Shown here one piece after another: positions 8,349 through 16,010 of a DNA stretch of 42,242 bases. The notes beneath the pieces were generated by a model. That model did no database searches. It had not been told where the DNA came from and saw nothing but the letters and a program-made list of their open reading frames with translations. Numbering within the stretch: position 1 is the first letter of the stretch; every line of letters starts with the position of its first letter. Origin of the DNA: Alphaproteobacteria bacterium (GTDB lineage Bacteria > Pseudomonadota > Alphaproteobacteria > Rhizobiales > Xanthobacteraceae); the NCBI GenBank assembly GCA_005884765.1, contig VAZV01000191.1, positions 1 to 42,242 of the forward strand, written 5' to 3'. Both the position numbers and the translations under genes were made by a program.

Positions 8349-9149
8349 TTAGCCGGCGGCGGTGACCGCTCGTTGCGCCATCACCTTGATCAAATTGGCG
8401 CGATAGTCTGCCGAACCATGGATATCGCTCAACAGCCCGGCCGCGGGAATGGTGAGGTTGTCGAGCGCGCTCGCCGACCAGTTCGCACTCAAGGGTTGCT
8501 CGATCGCAGGCAGGCGCATGACGCCGCTTTGGGATGCGCCGGTGGCGGCGACGCGGACGTCGCCGGATTTGGTTTTGGCGACGAACACCCCGGTGAGGGC
8601 AAAGCGCGACGCCGGATGCGGGAATTTGGAATAGCCCGCCTTGGCCGGTACAGGAAACGACACGGCGGTGATGATTTCGCCGTCTTCCAGTGCGGTCGCG
8701 AACAGGCCTTTGAAGAAGTCGTCGGCCGCGATGCTGCGCTTGTTGGTCTTCACCGTTGCGCCCAGTGCCAGCAGCGCCGCCGGATAGTCCGCGGCCGGAT
8801 CATTATTGGCGATCGAACCCCCGATGGTGCCGCGATGGCGCACCGCGGGATCGCCGATGAGCGAGGCGAGATAGCTAAGCGCGGGGATCGCTTTTTGCGT
8901 CGGCCCGCTTGTGGCGACGTCATGGTGCGGCGTCGCCGCCTTGATAGTCAGCGTGTCACCCGACGCCTCGATCCCGACCAGTTCCTTGATCCTGGCAAGA
9001 TCGATCACGTCCGAGGGCGCGGCGAGGCGCTGCTTCATCACGGGAATCAGCGTGTGGCCGCCTGCGAGATATTTTGCCTCCTTGCCCTTGGAGAACAGCG
9101 CCGCGGCTTCGTCGACGGAGGAGGGGCGATGATAGGTGGTCTCATACAT
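8349..9149 (-). CDS. Molybdenum hydroxylase FAD-binding (medium, CoxM-like) subunit
   Basis: This is a 266-residue FAD subunit of the xanthine dehydrogenase/CO dehydrogenase family. The FAD pyrophosphate motifs are present: A-G-G-H-T-L-I-P at about 29-36 and TIGGSIANNDPAADYPAA at about 108-125. The C-terminal CODH flavoprotein domain covers about 165-265. It passes electrons from the iron-sulfur subunit to its acceptor. It starts at 9149 and follows the large-subunit gene by 72 bases on the same strand, giving the order small-large-medium. Confidence 0.93.
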   Translation of the reverse strand: MYETTYHRPSSVDEAAALFSKGKEAKYLAGGHTLIPVMKQRLAAPSDVIDLARIKELVGIEASGDTLTIKAATPHHDVATSGPTQKAIPALSYLASLIGDPAVRHRGTIGGSIANNDPAADYPAALLALGATVKTNKRSIAADDFFKGLFATALEDGEIITAVSFPVPAKAGYSKFPHPASRFALTGVFVAKTKSGDVRVAATGASQSGVMRLPAIEQPLSANWSASALDNLTIPAAGLLSDIHGSADYRANLIKVMAQRAVTAAG

Positions 9150-9221
9150 GACTGGTCTCCCGAATTTTCATCTGGTCGTGTCTTCTTCGCGCGAACCGGA
9201 GGCCGCTTCTTGAAAACACTC

Positions 9222-11570
9222 CTAAGCTTCGGCGGGGTGGATGGCATGCCAGACGCGGTCGGGCGTCGCCGGCATTTCCAACTTGTTGTTCCCGATCGCG
9301 TTCGTGATGGCGTTGATCACAGCAGCCGATGCACCGATCGCGCCGGCCTCGCCGCAACCTTTGACGCCGAGCGGATTGCCCGGGCAGAGCGTCGGGGTGT
9401 GGGAGAGCTTGAACGAAGGCAGATCGTCGGCCCGCGGCATGGTGTAGTCCATGAACGACGCGGTCACGGGTTGGCCGCTGCTGTCATACACGGCGGCTTC
9501 GAGCAGCGCCTGTCCGATGCCTTGCGCCAGCCCGCCATGGACCTGGCCTTCGACAATCATCGGGTTGATCAGCCGTCCGAAATCGTCCGCCGCGACGAAG
9601 TTGACAAAGGAGGTCTTGCCGGTACCCGGATCGACCTCGAGTTCGCAGATGTAGGCGCCGGCCGGGAAAGTGAAATTGGTAGGATCGTAGAACGCCGTTT
9701 CTTTCAGGCCGGGCTCCATGCCATCGGGCAGGTTATGCGCGGTGTAGGCGGCGAGCGCCACCATCGGCAGCGCGATCGACTTGTCGGTGCCGGTGACTTT
9801 GAACTCGCCGTTCTCGATGACGATGTCGCCCTCGGACGCTTCTAACAGATGCGACGCGATCTTCTTGGCTTTGGCCTCGACCTTCTCCATCGCCTTGACG
9901 ATGGCGGAGCCGCCGACCGCGATCGAGCGCGAGCCATAGGTGCCCATGCCGAACTGCACCTTGTCGGTGTCGCCATGGACGATCTGCACCTGACTGATCG
10001 GAACGCCCAGGCGTTCGGCGATCAGTTGGGCAAACGTCGTCTCGTGGCCCTGACCGTGGCTGTGCGACCCGGTGAGGATCTCGATGGTACCGACCGGGTT
10101 GACGCGCACTTCCGCGGATTCCCATAAGCCGACGCCGGCGCCCAGGCTGCCGACCGCCTTGGACGGCGCGATCCCGCACGCCTCGATGTAGCAGGAGACG
10201 CCGATGCCGCGCAGCTTGCCTTCCCTATTCGCCTTCTCCTTGCGCGCGGGGAAACCGGCATAGTCGATCGCCTTCATAGCGGCATCGAGCGAGGCGCCGA
10301 AGTCGCCGATGTCGTAGGCCATGATGACCGGCGTCTGATACGGGAATTGCGTGATGAAATTCTTGCGGCGCAATTCGGCCGGATCGACCTTCAACTGCCG
10401 CGCCGCGGTCTCCATCATCCGTTCGAGCAGGTAGCTCGCCTCTGGACGGCCCGCGCCCCGATAGGCGTCGACCGGGGTGGTGTTGGTGTAGACGCCCATC
10501 ACCTCGGCATAGATCGCGGGGATGACATACTGGCCCGACAGCAGCGTCACATAGAGATAGGTCGGCACCGCCGAGGAGAACAGCGACATATAGGCGCCGA
10601 AATTGGCGTGGGTTTTGACCCGGAGCGCAAGGATCTTGTTGTCCTTGTCGAATGCCATCTCGGCCTTCGAGATATGGTCGCGGCCGTGGGCGTCGGTGAG
10701 GAACGCCTCCGAACGATCGCCGGTCCATTTCACCGGGCGACGCACCTTCTTCGACGCCCACAGCGCCACCATTTCTTCCGGATAGATGTAGATCTTCGAG
10801 CCGAATCCGCCGCCGACATCGGGCGCCACCACGCGCAGCTTATGTTCCGGCGCAATGTTGTAGAACGCCGAGAGTACGAGGCGGGCGACATGCGGATTCT
10901 GCGAGGTCGTGTACAGCGTGAAATGCTCTTCTGCTTCGTTATATTCGGCGATCGCCGCACGCGGCTCCATCGCATTCGGCACCAGGCGATTGTTGGTGAG
11001 CTCGAGCGTTACCACATTGGCGGCCATTGCAAACGCGCCTTTGACCGCGGCTTCGTCGCCGAGCGCCCAGTCGTAGACCACGTTGCCCGGAGCCTCGGGG
11101 TGCAGTTGCGGTGCGCCCGGCTTGATCGCCGAGCGGATATCGGGCACGGCCGGCAGTTCTTCGTAATCGACGACAACCGCTTCGGCTGCGTCCTTGGCCT
11201 GGTTCTTGGTCTCGGCGATCACGACCGCGACCGCCTGGCCGACAAAGCGCACCGTCTCCGGCGCCATTGCCGGCCATGCGCCCATCTTCATCGGCGTGCC
11301 ATCTTTCGAGGTGATTGCCCAGCCGCAGATCAAATTGCCGACCTTGTCGTCAACGATCTGTTTTCCGGTGAGGACGGCGACCACGCCCGGCATTTTCATT
11401 GCGGCGGACGAGTCGATGCCTTTCACCTTGGCATGGGCATGCGGGCTGCGGACGAAATGGGCATGCGCCATGCCCTGAAGCTTGATGTCGTCGACGTAAC
11501 GGCCTTTTCCCGTGATGAAACGGCGGTCTTCCTTGCGCACGACGCTTGCGCCGATGCCTTCAACGCCCAT
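9222..11570 (-). CDS. Molybdenum hydroxylase large (molybdopterin, form II CoxL-like) subunit
   Basis: This is the 782-residue catalytic subunit that carries molybdopterin cytosine dinucleotide. The N-terminal a/b hammerhead domain covers about 15-130 and the molybdopterin-binding domains about 135-770. The active-site loop reads A-Y-R-G-A-G-R, the form II signature, not the A-Y-x-C-S-F-R of true CO dehydrogenase, so CO oxidation is unlikely to be its main job. The base-catalyst glutamate lies in GCGEAGAIGA near the C-terminus. Form II enzymes oxidise mostly unknown organic or aldehyde substrates. It lies between the small subunit (99 bases upstream) and the medium subunit (72 bases downstream). 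Confidence 0.93.
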   Translation of the reverse strand: MGVEGIGASVVRKEDRRFITGKGRYVDDIKLQGMAHAHFVRSPHAHAKVKGIDSSAAMKMPGVVAVLTGKQIVDDKVGNLICGWAITSKDGTPMKMGAWPAMAPETVRFVGQAVAVVIAETKNQAKDAAEAVVVDYEELPAVPDIRSAIKPGAPQLHPEAPGNVVYDWALGDEAAVKGAFAMAANVVTLELTNNRLVPNAMEPRAAIAEYNEAEEHFTLYTTSQNPHVARLVLSAFYNIAPEHKLRVVAPDVGGGFGSKIYIYPEEMVALWASKKVRRPVKWTGDRSEAFLTDAHGRDHISKAEMAFDKDNKILALRVKTHANFGAYMSLFSSAVPTYLYVTLLSGQYVIPAIYAEVMGVYTNTTPVDAYRGAGRPEASYLLERMMETAARQLKVDPAELRRKNFITQFPYQTPVIMAYDIGDFGASLDAAMKAIDYAGFPARKEKANREGKLRGIGVSCYIEACGIAPSKAVGSLGAGVGLWESAEVRVNPVGTIEILTGSHSHGQGHETTFAQLIAERLGVPISQVQIVHGDTDKVQFGMGTYGSRSIAVGGSAIVKAMEKVEAKAKKIASHLLEASEGDIVIENGEFKVTGTDKSIALPMVALAAYTAHNLPDGMEPGLKETAFYDPTNFTFPAGAYICELEVDPGTGKTSFVNFVAADDFGRLINPMIVEGQVHGGLAQGIGQALLEAAVYDSSGQPVTASFMDYTMPRADDLPSFKLSHTPTLCPGNPLGVKGCGEAGAIGASAAVINAITNAIGNNKLEMPATPDRVWHAIHPAEA

Positions 11571-11669
11571 GTCCTGTCCTCCCTGTCGGAGATGTTGATG
11601 TCCCGCCGCTTCGCTTCGTGCGTCCGGCGGTCTCGAATGTGGTGGTCCCGAGGTGGTTCTGGGCCGCCG

Positions 11670-12155
11670 CTATTCCGCCGCCTGCGCAACGTTCATGCGT
11701 GAGGCAGCGTCAAGCACCGATCTGACGATATTGTGATAGCCGGTGCAGCGGCAGATATTGCCTTCCAGCTCGTGCCGGACGGTTTGCTCGTCGAGCTTGC
11801 CGCCATGGCGATGGACCATGTCGATCGCCGACATGATCATGCCCGGAGTACAGTAACCGCACTGCAAGCCGTGATTGTCGCGGAAAGCCGCCTGCATCGG
11901 GTGCAGTTCGTCACCTTTCGAGATGCCCTCGATGGTGGTGACGCTGGAGCCTGCGGCCTGTCCTGCTAGCACCGTGCAGGATTTCACCGCCCTGCCATCG
12001 ATGTGCACCGTGCAGGCGCCGCATTGGCTGGTATCGCAGCCGACATGGGTGCCGGTCAGGTTCAGATTTTCGCGCAGGAGATGGACCAGCAGCGTGCGGT
12101 CCTCGACATCGACCGAGACCGCCTTGCCGTTCACTGTCAATTTGACTGTAGACAC
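11670..12155 (-). CDS. Molybdenum hydroxylase [2Fe-2S] (small, CoxS-like) subunit
   Basis: This is a 161-residue electron-transfer subunit. The N-terminal plant-type ferredoxin domain has C-D-T-S-Q-C-G-A-C and a later cysteine (V-K-S-C). The C-terminal alpha-helical [2Fe-2S] domain has C-G-Y-C-T-P-G and C-R-C-T-G-Y. I start it at GTG 12155 ([10 protein letters not shown]) because GGGAGG lies 8 bases upstream; the 21 extra residues possible upstream do not look like the family. It is the first gene of the small-large-medium-racemase run. The roughly 300 bases upstream (12156-12451), shared with the decayed chemoreceptor on the other strand, hold no other gene I can support. Confidence 0.93.
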   Translation of the reverse strand: MSTVKLTVNGKAVSVDVEDRTLLVHLLRENLNLTGTHVGCDTSQCGACTVHIDGRAVKSCTVLAGQAAGSSVTTIEGISKGDELHPMQAAFRDNHGLQCGYCTPGMIMSAIDMVHRHGGKLDEQTVRHELEGNICRCTGYHNIVRSVLDAASRMNVAQAAE

Positions 12156-12451
12156 GCGTGATACCTCCCGAGGTTTTGTAGTTAGTCCGATTAGAAGCAG
12201 CGGTGCGGAACTTTGCAACTAGGATTTTTGTCGCGAATGGCCTTGGGCTTGCCGGGCCGCGCGTGAAGCACCTCTCACCTCCTCCGGGAGTCCCCCGGCG
12301 AGCGGGCGGTCACCAGAGTCCGAGCGGCTCTCGCGCCCTCGGGGAATTTACTCACCTTTATCCATCCTGCCCTAGTTTTGCGCCGGCGGTATCGGTGCTG
12401 AGCGCCCGGCTTCCGGCTGTTTTAAAGAAGGACGGAGGCTCTAAGGTGGGA

Positions 12452-12905
12452 ATGCCCGGGCGTGTCTGGCCGCAATGGCTGAAATTCCCGACCTTACGCA
12501 TTCGGGCCAAAGTCCTGGCCGGGTTCGCGGCCGTGCTTGCCATATCGGCAGCCAGCATGGGCATCGCCTATCTGGGATTCGAACGCGTCTCCGCCGGTGT
12601 GGCGACCTACCGCAGCAGCGTCTCGGAAGCCGATCTGGCGCGCAATATCGATCGCGAGCTGATCTCGTATCAGGCACTGGCGCGCCGAGGCGGCGGTCGC
12701 GCAGGCGCGAAAGACTGACGAGCGCATCGGTAAATTGTCACGCGCCGCACAACAGATCGGCGATGTGGTCAAGCTGATCACGGCGATCGCCGAACAGACC
12801 AATCTCCTGGCGCTGAACGCGACCATCGTCGATCGCCCGCGCGGTCGAGCAGCAAAGCACGGCGACCCAGGAAATCGCGCGCAGCGTTCGGCGATTACTC
12901 GATAC
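12452..12905 (+). pseudogene. Methyl-accepting chemotaxis protein, decayed remnant
   Basis: Pieces of one chemoreceptor remain in order but in three frames. Piece 1 (from ATG 12452 to about 12680) encodes an N-terminal cytoplasmic stretch, one membrane helix (VLAGFAAVLAISAASMGIAY) and the start of a sensor domain. Piece 2 (about 12684-12830, next frame) encodes AEAAVAQARKTDERIGKL and the signalling tip IAEQTNLLALNATI. Piece 3 (12841-12897, third frame) encodes AVEQQSTATQEIARSVR from the C-terminal helix. The second membrane helix, the HAMP domain and most of the methylation helices are missing. At least two internal deletions must have occurred, so no working receptor can be made. A short open frame spans piece 1 (to 12718), but it is not a functional protein. 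Confidence 0.85.
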
Positions 12906-12945
12906 CCGCCTTCGCTTGCATGACCGGCGGATAGCCTATCGACTA

Positions 12946-13284
12946 TCACTCTCGCCCGAACTGGTGCTTCAACTCGGCCTTCGCGCGCTCCAATCGGGTG
13001 CGCTGGGTCTTCGGCAGCGTCTTGCCGGCGCGGTTGATATAGAAGGTCAGCATCGAAAGCGCCGAGCGATAGGCCCCGCCCTTGCGGCGCGAACTGCGCT
13101 CGGCCGATCGTTTCAGTGACACCGCAATCTTCTTCGCGCTTGTTTGTTTGAAGACGCCACGCTTGAGATCGAGGGCATCGCTTTCGCGGGTCACCCGTTG
13201 CGACCAGCGCTTCGGCGATGCTTTTCTCGTGGTTTTGCGCGTCCCTGCTTTTCGTGAGTGCGTGCTTTTTCGACGTTCGGCCAT
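12946..13284 (-). CDS. DUF3175 basic small protein
   Basis: This is a 112-residue, strongly basic protein that I recognise as DUF3175. The conserved core runs from P-K-R-W-S-Q-R-V-T through KKIAVSLKRSAERS, RSALSMLTFYINRAGK and TRLERAKAEL. The first 24 residues are Lys/Arg/Ser/Thr-rich and disordered-looking. The function is unknown; the charge suggests nucleic acid binding. It reads away from the trehalose cluster. Its own upstream region carries GGAAC-N16-TGTT ending 28 bases before the start, which suggests control by the general-stress sigma factor EcfG. Confidence 0.88.
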   Translation of the reverse strand: MAERRKSTHSRKAGTRKTTRKASPKRWSQRVTRESDALDLKRGVFKQTSAKKIAVSLKRSAERSSRRKGGAYRSALSMLTFYINRAGKTLPKTQRTRLERAKAELKHQFGRE

Positions 13285-13312
13285 TCGTCAACTCCATGTC
13301 ATACAAGCGAAA

Positions 13313-13337
13313 AACATCGACGGACCGGATCGGTTCC
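13313..13337 (-). promoter_or_regulatory. Candidate EcfG (general stress) promoter for DUF3175
   Basis: On the minus strand the sequence reads GGAAC (13337-13333), 16 bases, then TGTT (13316-13313). This matches the alphaproteobacterial EcfG/SigT pattern (GGAAC, spacer of about 16-17, cGTT) apart from the weakly conserved first base of the -10 box. The predicted transcript would start about 20 bases before the DUF3175 ATG. Confidence 0.6.
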
Positions 13338-13351
13338 CGTGCCGGTTTGGG

Positions 13352-13376
13352 GGAACTCGTACGCCAAGAATGCGTT
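13352..13376 (+). promoter_or_regulatory. Candidate EcfG (general stress) promoter for transporter-otsB
   Basis: GGAAC (13352-13356), a 16-base spacer and CGTT (13373-13376) are a full match to the EcfG pattern. It lies 90 bases upstream of the transporter start at 13467 and back to back with the DUF3175 promoter candidate; the two -35 boxes are only 14 bases apart. Confidence 0.65.
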
Positions 13377-13466
13377 GTCATTTGCGGCAGGGATCACCGC
13401 TGTCGCGATCCAGGTTCGAGAGCCTTGGAATATTGCATTCCGAGCGTTTTCGCATTGGTACGGCGC

Positions 13467-14960
13467 ATGGAGTTGCAGCAAAGTCCGGCAGTGAAGTTTG
13501 AGGGCGCCAGTTCTGCGCCGGCGCGGCAAGCCGAAGAGGGCGTTATCGAAACCAGCATTCCCTTGCGGCTCGACAGTCTCCTCTGGAGCGGATTTCATAC
13601 TCGCATCGTGCTGGCGCTCGGCATCACCTGGATTCTCGATGGACTCGAAGTGACGCTGGCTGGCGCGCTATCCGGTGCGTTGAAGGAAAGCCCGACGCTT
13701 CATTTCACCAATTTCGATATTGGGTTCGCCAACAGCCTCTATCTTGCCGGCGCGGTGCTGGGCGCACTGGGCTTCGGCTGGCTGACCGACCGGCTCGGAC
13801 GCAAGAAACTGTTCTTCACCACGCTTGCGGTCTATCTCGCGGCGACCGCCGCCACCGCGTTGTCGTGGAGCGTCACGAGCTATGCGCTGTTCCGGTTTCT
13901 GACCGGTGCCGGCATCGGCGGCGAGTACACCGCGATCAATTCGACCATCCAGGAATTTGTGCCGGCGCGCTACCGCGGCTGGACCGACCTCCTGATCAAC
14001 GGCAGTTTCTGGATCGGCGCTGCAGTCGGTGCATCGAGCGCGATCCTGTTGCTCGATCCCGCGATCGCGGGCGGCGACCTCGGCTGGCGCCTTGCGTATT
14101 TCACCGGTGCCGTGCTCGGCCTGATCGTGTTCGTGATGCGGATGTGGATTCCGGAAAGTCCGCGCTGGCTGATGATCCATGGTCAGCCGGATCGCGCGCA
14201 TGCGATCGTTGCCGATATCGAACGCTCCGTGATCGGTCACGAGCAAGACCCGCGCCAGCATGCCTGGCCCAAGGTCCGCTTAAGGATGCGCGACCACACG
14301 CCGCTTTCCGAGGTCGCCCACACGCTGTTCTCGCTTTATCGGCAACGCTCGCTGGTTGGGCTTATCCTGATGATCGCGCAGGCGTTCTTCTATAATGCGA
14401 TCTTCTTCACCTTCGCGCTGGTGCTGACCGATTTCTACGGCATCGGTTCGGACAAGGTCGGGTGGTACATCCTGCCCTTTGCCGCCGGCAATTTCTTAGG
14501 GCCGCTAGTGCTCGGGCGGCTGTTCGATACGCTCGGACGACGCGTGATGATCACGTTGACCTATGGCGTGTCGGGCCTGCTGCTCGCCTTATCAGGCTAT
14601 CTGTTTTCGATCGGCGCCTTGAGCGCGCAGAGCCAGACCATCGCCTGGATGGTGATCTTCTTCTTTGCCTCGCCCGCGGCGAGCGCGGCGTATCTCACCG
14701 TCAGCGAGACGTTTCCGCTGGAGGTGCGAGCGCTGGCGATTGCCATGTTTTATGCGGTAGGAACGGGAATCGGCGGCGTGGCGGGGCCTGCGCTGTTCGG
14801 CGCGCTGATCGATACCGGATCGCGCGGAAGCGTTTTCGCAGGCTACCTGCTTGGCTCGGTATTGATGGTCGCCGCCGCGGCGGTCGCCTGGGCCTATGCC
14901 ATCGCGGCCGAGCGTCAGCCGCTGGAATCTGTTGCACGGCCGCTCGCCTTTCTGGAGTAG
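13467..14960 (+). CDS. MFS transporter, sugar-porter-like, linked to trehalose genes
   Basis: This 497-residue inner-membrane protein has 12 predicted helices. Major facilitator motifs are clear: GWLTDRLGRKKL in the first loop (motif A), RFLTGAGIGGEY in helix 4, P-E-S-P-R-W-L after helix 6 (sugar/organic ion porter signature) and GRLFDTLGRR in the second half. I start it at ATG 13467 (MELQQSP); the frame is open further upstream but the residues there do not look membrane-like, and the ribosome site is weak. The gene is followed by otsB after 6 bases, so it shares the trehalose transcript. Export or uptake of a sugar or compatible solute is plausible, but the substrate is unproven. Confidence 0.85.
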   Translation: MELQQSPAVKFEGASSAPARQAEEGVIETSIPLRLDSLLWSGFHTRIVLALGITWILDGLEVTLAGALSGALKESPTLHFTNFDIGFANSLYLAGAVLGALGFGWLTDRLGRKKLFFTTLAVYLAATAATALSWSVTSYALFRFLTGAGIGGEYTAINSTIQEFVPARYRGWTDLLINGSFWIGAAVGASSAILLLDPAIAGGDLGWRLAYFTGAVLGLIVFVMRMWIPESPRWLMIHGQPDRAHAIVADIERSVIGHEQDPRQHAWPKVRLRMRDHTPLSEVAHTLFSLYRQRSLVGLILMIAQAFFYNAIFFTFALVLTDFYGIGSDKVGWYILPFAAGNFLGPLVLGRLFDTLGRRVMITLTYGVSGLLLALSGYLFSIGALSAQSQTIAWMVIFFFASPAASAAYLTVSETFPLEVRALAIAMFYAVGTGIGGVAGPALFGALIDTGSRGSVFAGYLLGSVLMVAAAAVAWAYAIAAERQPLESVARPLAFLE

Positions 14961-14966
14961 AATGAG

Positions 14967-15797
14967 ATGATTGAAGATTTGGCCGAGTTGCCGGTGGCGG
15001 AAGATCTCGTACCCGAACAGGACGAAGCACCGGAAGCCGTTCCGGTGCCGCACCTGTTGGCGCCGTATTTGGACGAGACCGCTATTCTGCTCGATATCGA
15101 CGGCACGCTGCTCGACCTGATGCCGACGCCGCGTGAGGTGTGGGTACCGCCGGGGCTGTCAAAGACCTTGAACCGGCTGCTGGAGCGAACCTCCGGCGCG
15201 CTGGCACTGGTCAGCGGCCGTTCGCTCAACGACATTGACCTGATTTTCGCGCCGGAAGAATTTCCGGCCGTGGGCGGCCATGGCGCCGAAATGCGCGTCA
15301 GCGCTGAAGCCGTTGTCACCAATGCGCCACCGATGGACAAGGAATTGAAGCGCCGCCTCGCGGCGATCGCCAAGCTCAGCCCGGGAATCTTGCTGGAGGA
15401 CAAGGGTTATTCGCTGGCGCTGCACTATCGACTGGCGCCGCATGCGGAGAAGGCCATCTATGAAGCGGTGTCGCTGATCCGGGCCGATCTTCCGAACGCG
15501 CCGATTGAAGTGCTGCCCGGCAAGTGCGTCTGCGAGATCAAGCATTCCGGCTGCACCAAGGCGAGCGGCGTGCGCGAACTGATGACGCGCACGCCTTTCA
15601 AAGGCCGGCGCCCGCTGTTCATCGGCGATGATGTGACCGATGAGTCCGTATTCGCCATCATGCCTGACCTAAATGGTGTGGCATTCTCGGTAGGCCGCCG
15701 CGCCAAGGGCGTTGCCGGGCATTTCGACGATCCAAGCGACGTCCGCGAATTTCTTGCGCGGCTGCTCGATGACGAGAACGCCACCGCGCAGACATAA
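14967..15797 (+). CDS. otsB: Trehalose-6-phosphate phosphatase
   Basis: This enzyme removes phosphate from trehalose 6-phosphate to give trehalose. The 276-residue HAD-family protein has the nucleophile motif L-L-D-I-D-G-T-L (Asp43, Asp45), LVSGRS at about residue 80 (motif II region), and FIGDDVTDE near the C-terminus (motif IV). It has about 35 extra acidic residues before the first strand. ATG 14967 lies 6 bases after the transporter stop. It precedes otsA, whose product makes the substrate. Confidence 0.95.
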   Translation: MIEDLAELPVAEDLVPEQDEAPEAVPVPHLLAPYLDETAILLDIDGTLLDLMPTPREVWVPPGLSKTLNRLLERTSGALALVSGRSLNDIDLIFAPEEFPAVGGHGAEMRVSAEAVVTNAPPMDKELKRRLAAIAKLSPGILLEDKGYSLALHYRLAPHAEKAIYEAVSLIRADLPNAPIEVLPGKCVCEIKHSGCTKASGVRELMTRTPFKGRRPLFIGDDVTDESVFAIMPDLNGVAFSVGRRAKGVAGHFDDPSDVREFLARLLDDENATAQT

Positions 15798-15957
15798 TCG
15801 GTTTGGTTTTTTCCGGATTTTTTCTTGTCCGCGCCGAGGCCGACGAAAATTTCATCGTGTTTCGCACTGTTCTTGCATCAAATTTTTATTTTCGTGCGAA
15901 GCGCTGGTTCCGGCCCGCACAGCCCGATTTTGGTTTCAATTGGTTGGGAGGCTAAAA

Positions 15958-15982
15958 GGAACCATATTGATGAACGGCAGTT
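15958..15982 (+). promoter_or_regulatory. Candidate EcfG promoter directly upstream of otsA
   Basis: GGAAC (15958-15962), a 16-base spacer and AGTT (15979-15982). The -10 box ends 28 bases before the otsA GTG. The 213-base otsB-otsA gap is long for a simple operon, which supports a separate promoter. A stem of ttcgcac (15861-15867) with gtgcgaa (15894-15900) lies upstream in the same gap. Confidence 0.5.
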
Positions 15983-16010
15983 AAATACGGCGCTTCAACG
16001 GGAGGGATTT

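Noticed and set aside
7983..9845. 620-codon open frame on the plus strand opposite the racemase and medium/large subunit genes
   Set aside because: The product is rich in Arg, Gly and His with no family features, while the opposite strand encodes clear enzymes; this is the usual GC-rich antisense shadow.
9222..11570. True aerobic CO dehydrogenase (form I CoxL)
   Set aside because: The active-site loop is A-Y-R-G-A-G-R, not A-Y-x-C-S-F-R, so CO oxidation is not supported.
10347..11702. 451-codon plus-strand frame opposite the large subunit gene
   Set aside because: Same reason: low-quality Arg/His-rich translation opposite a well-supported gene.
12207..12230. GGAAC upstream of the chemoreceptor remnant as a further EcfG promoter
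   Set aside because: No GTT at a 16-17 base spacing follows (the sequence there reads ttgt).
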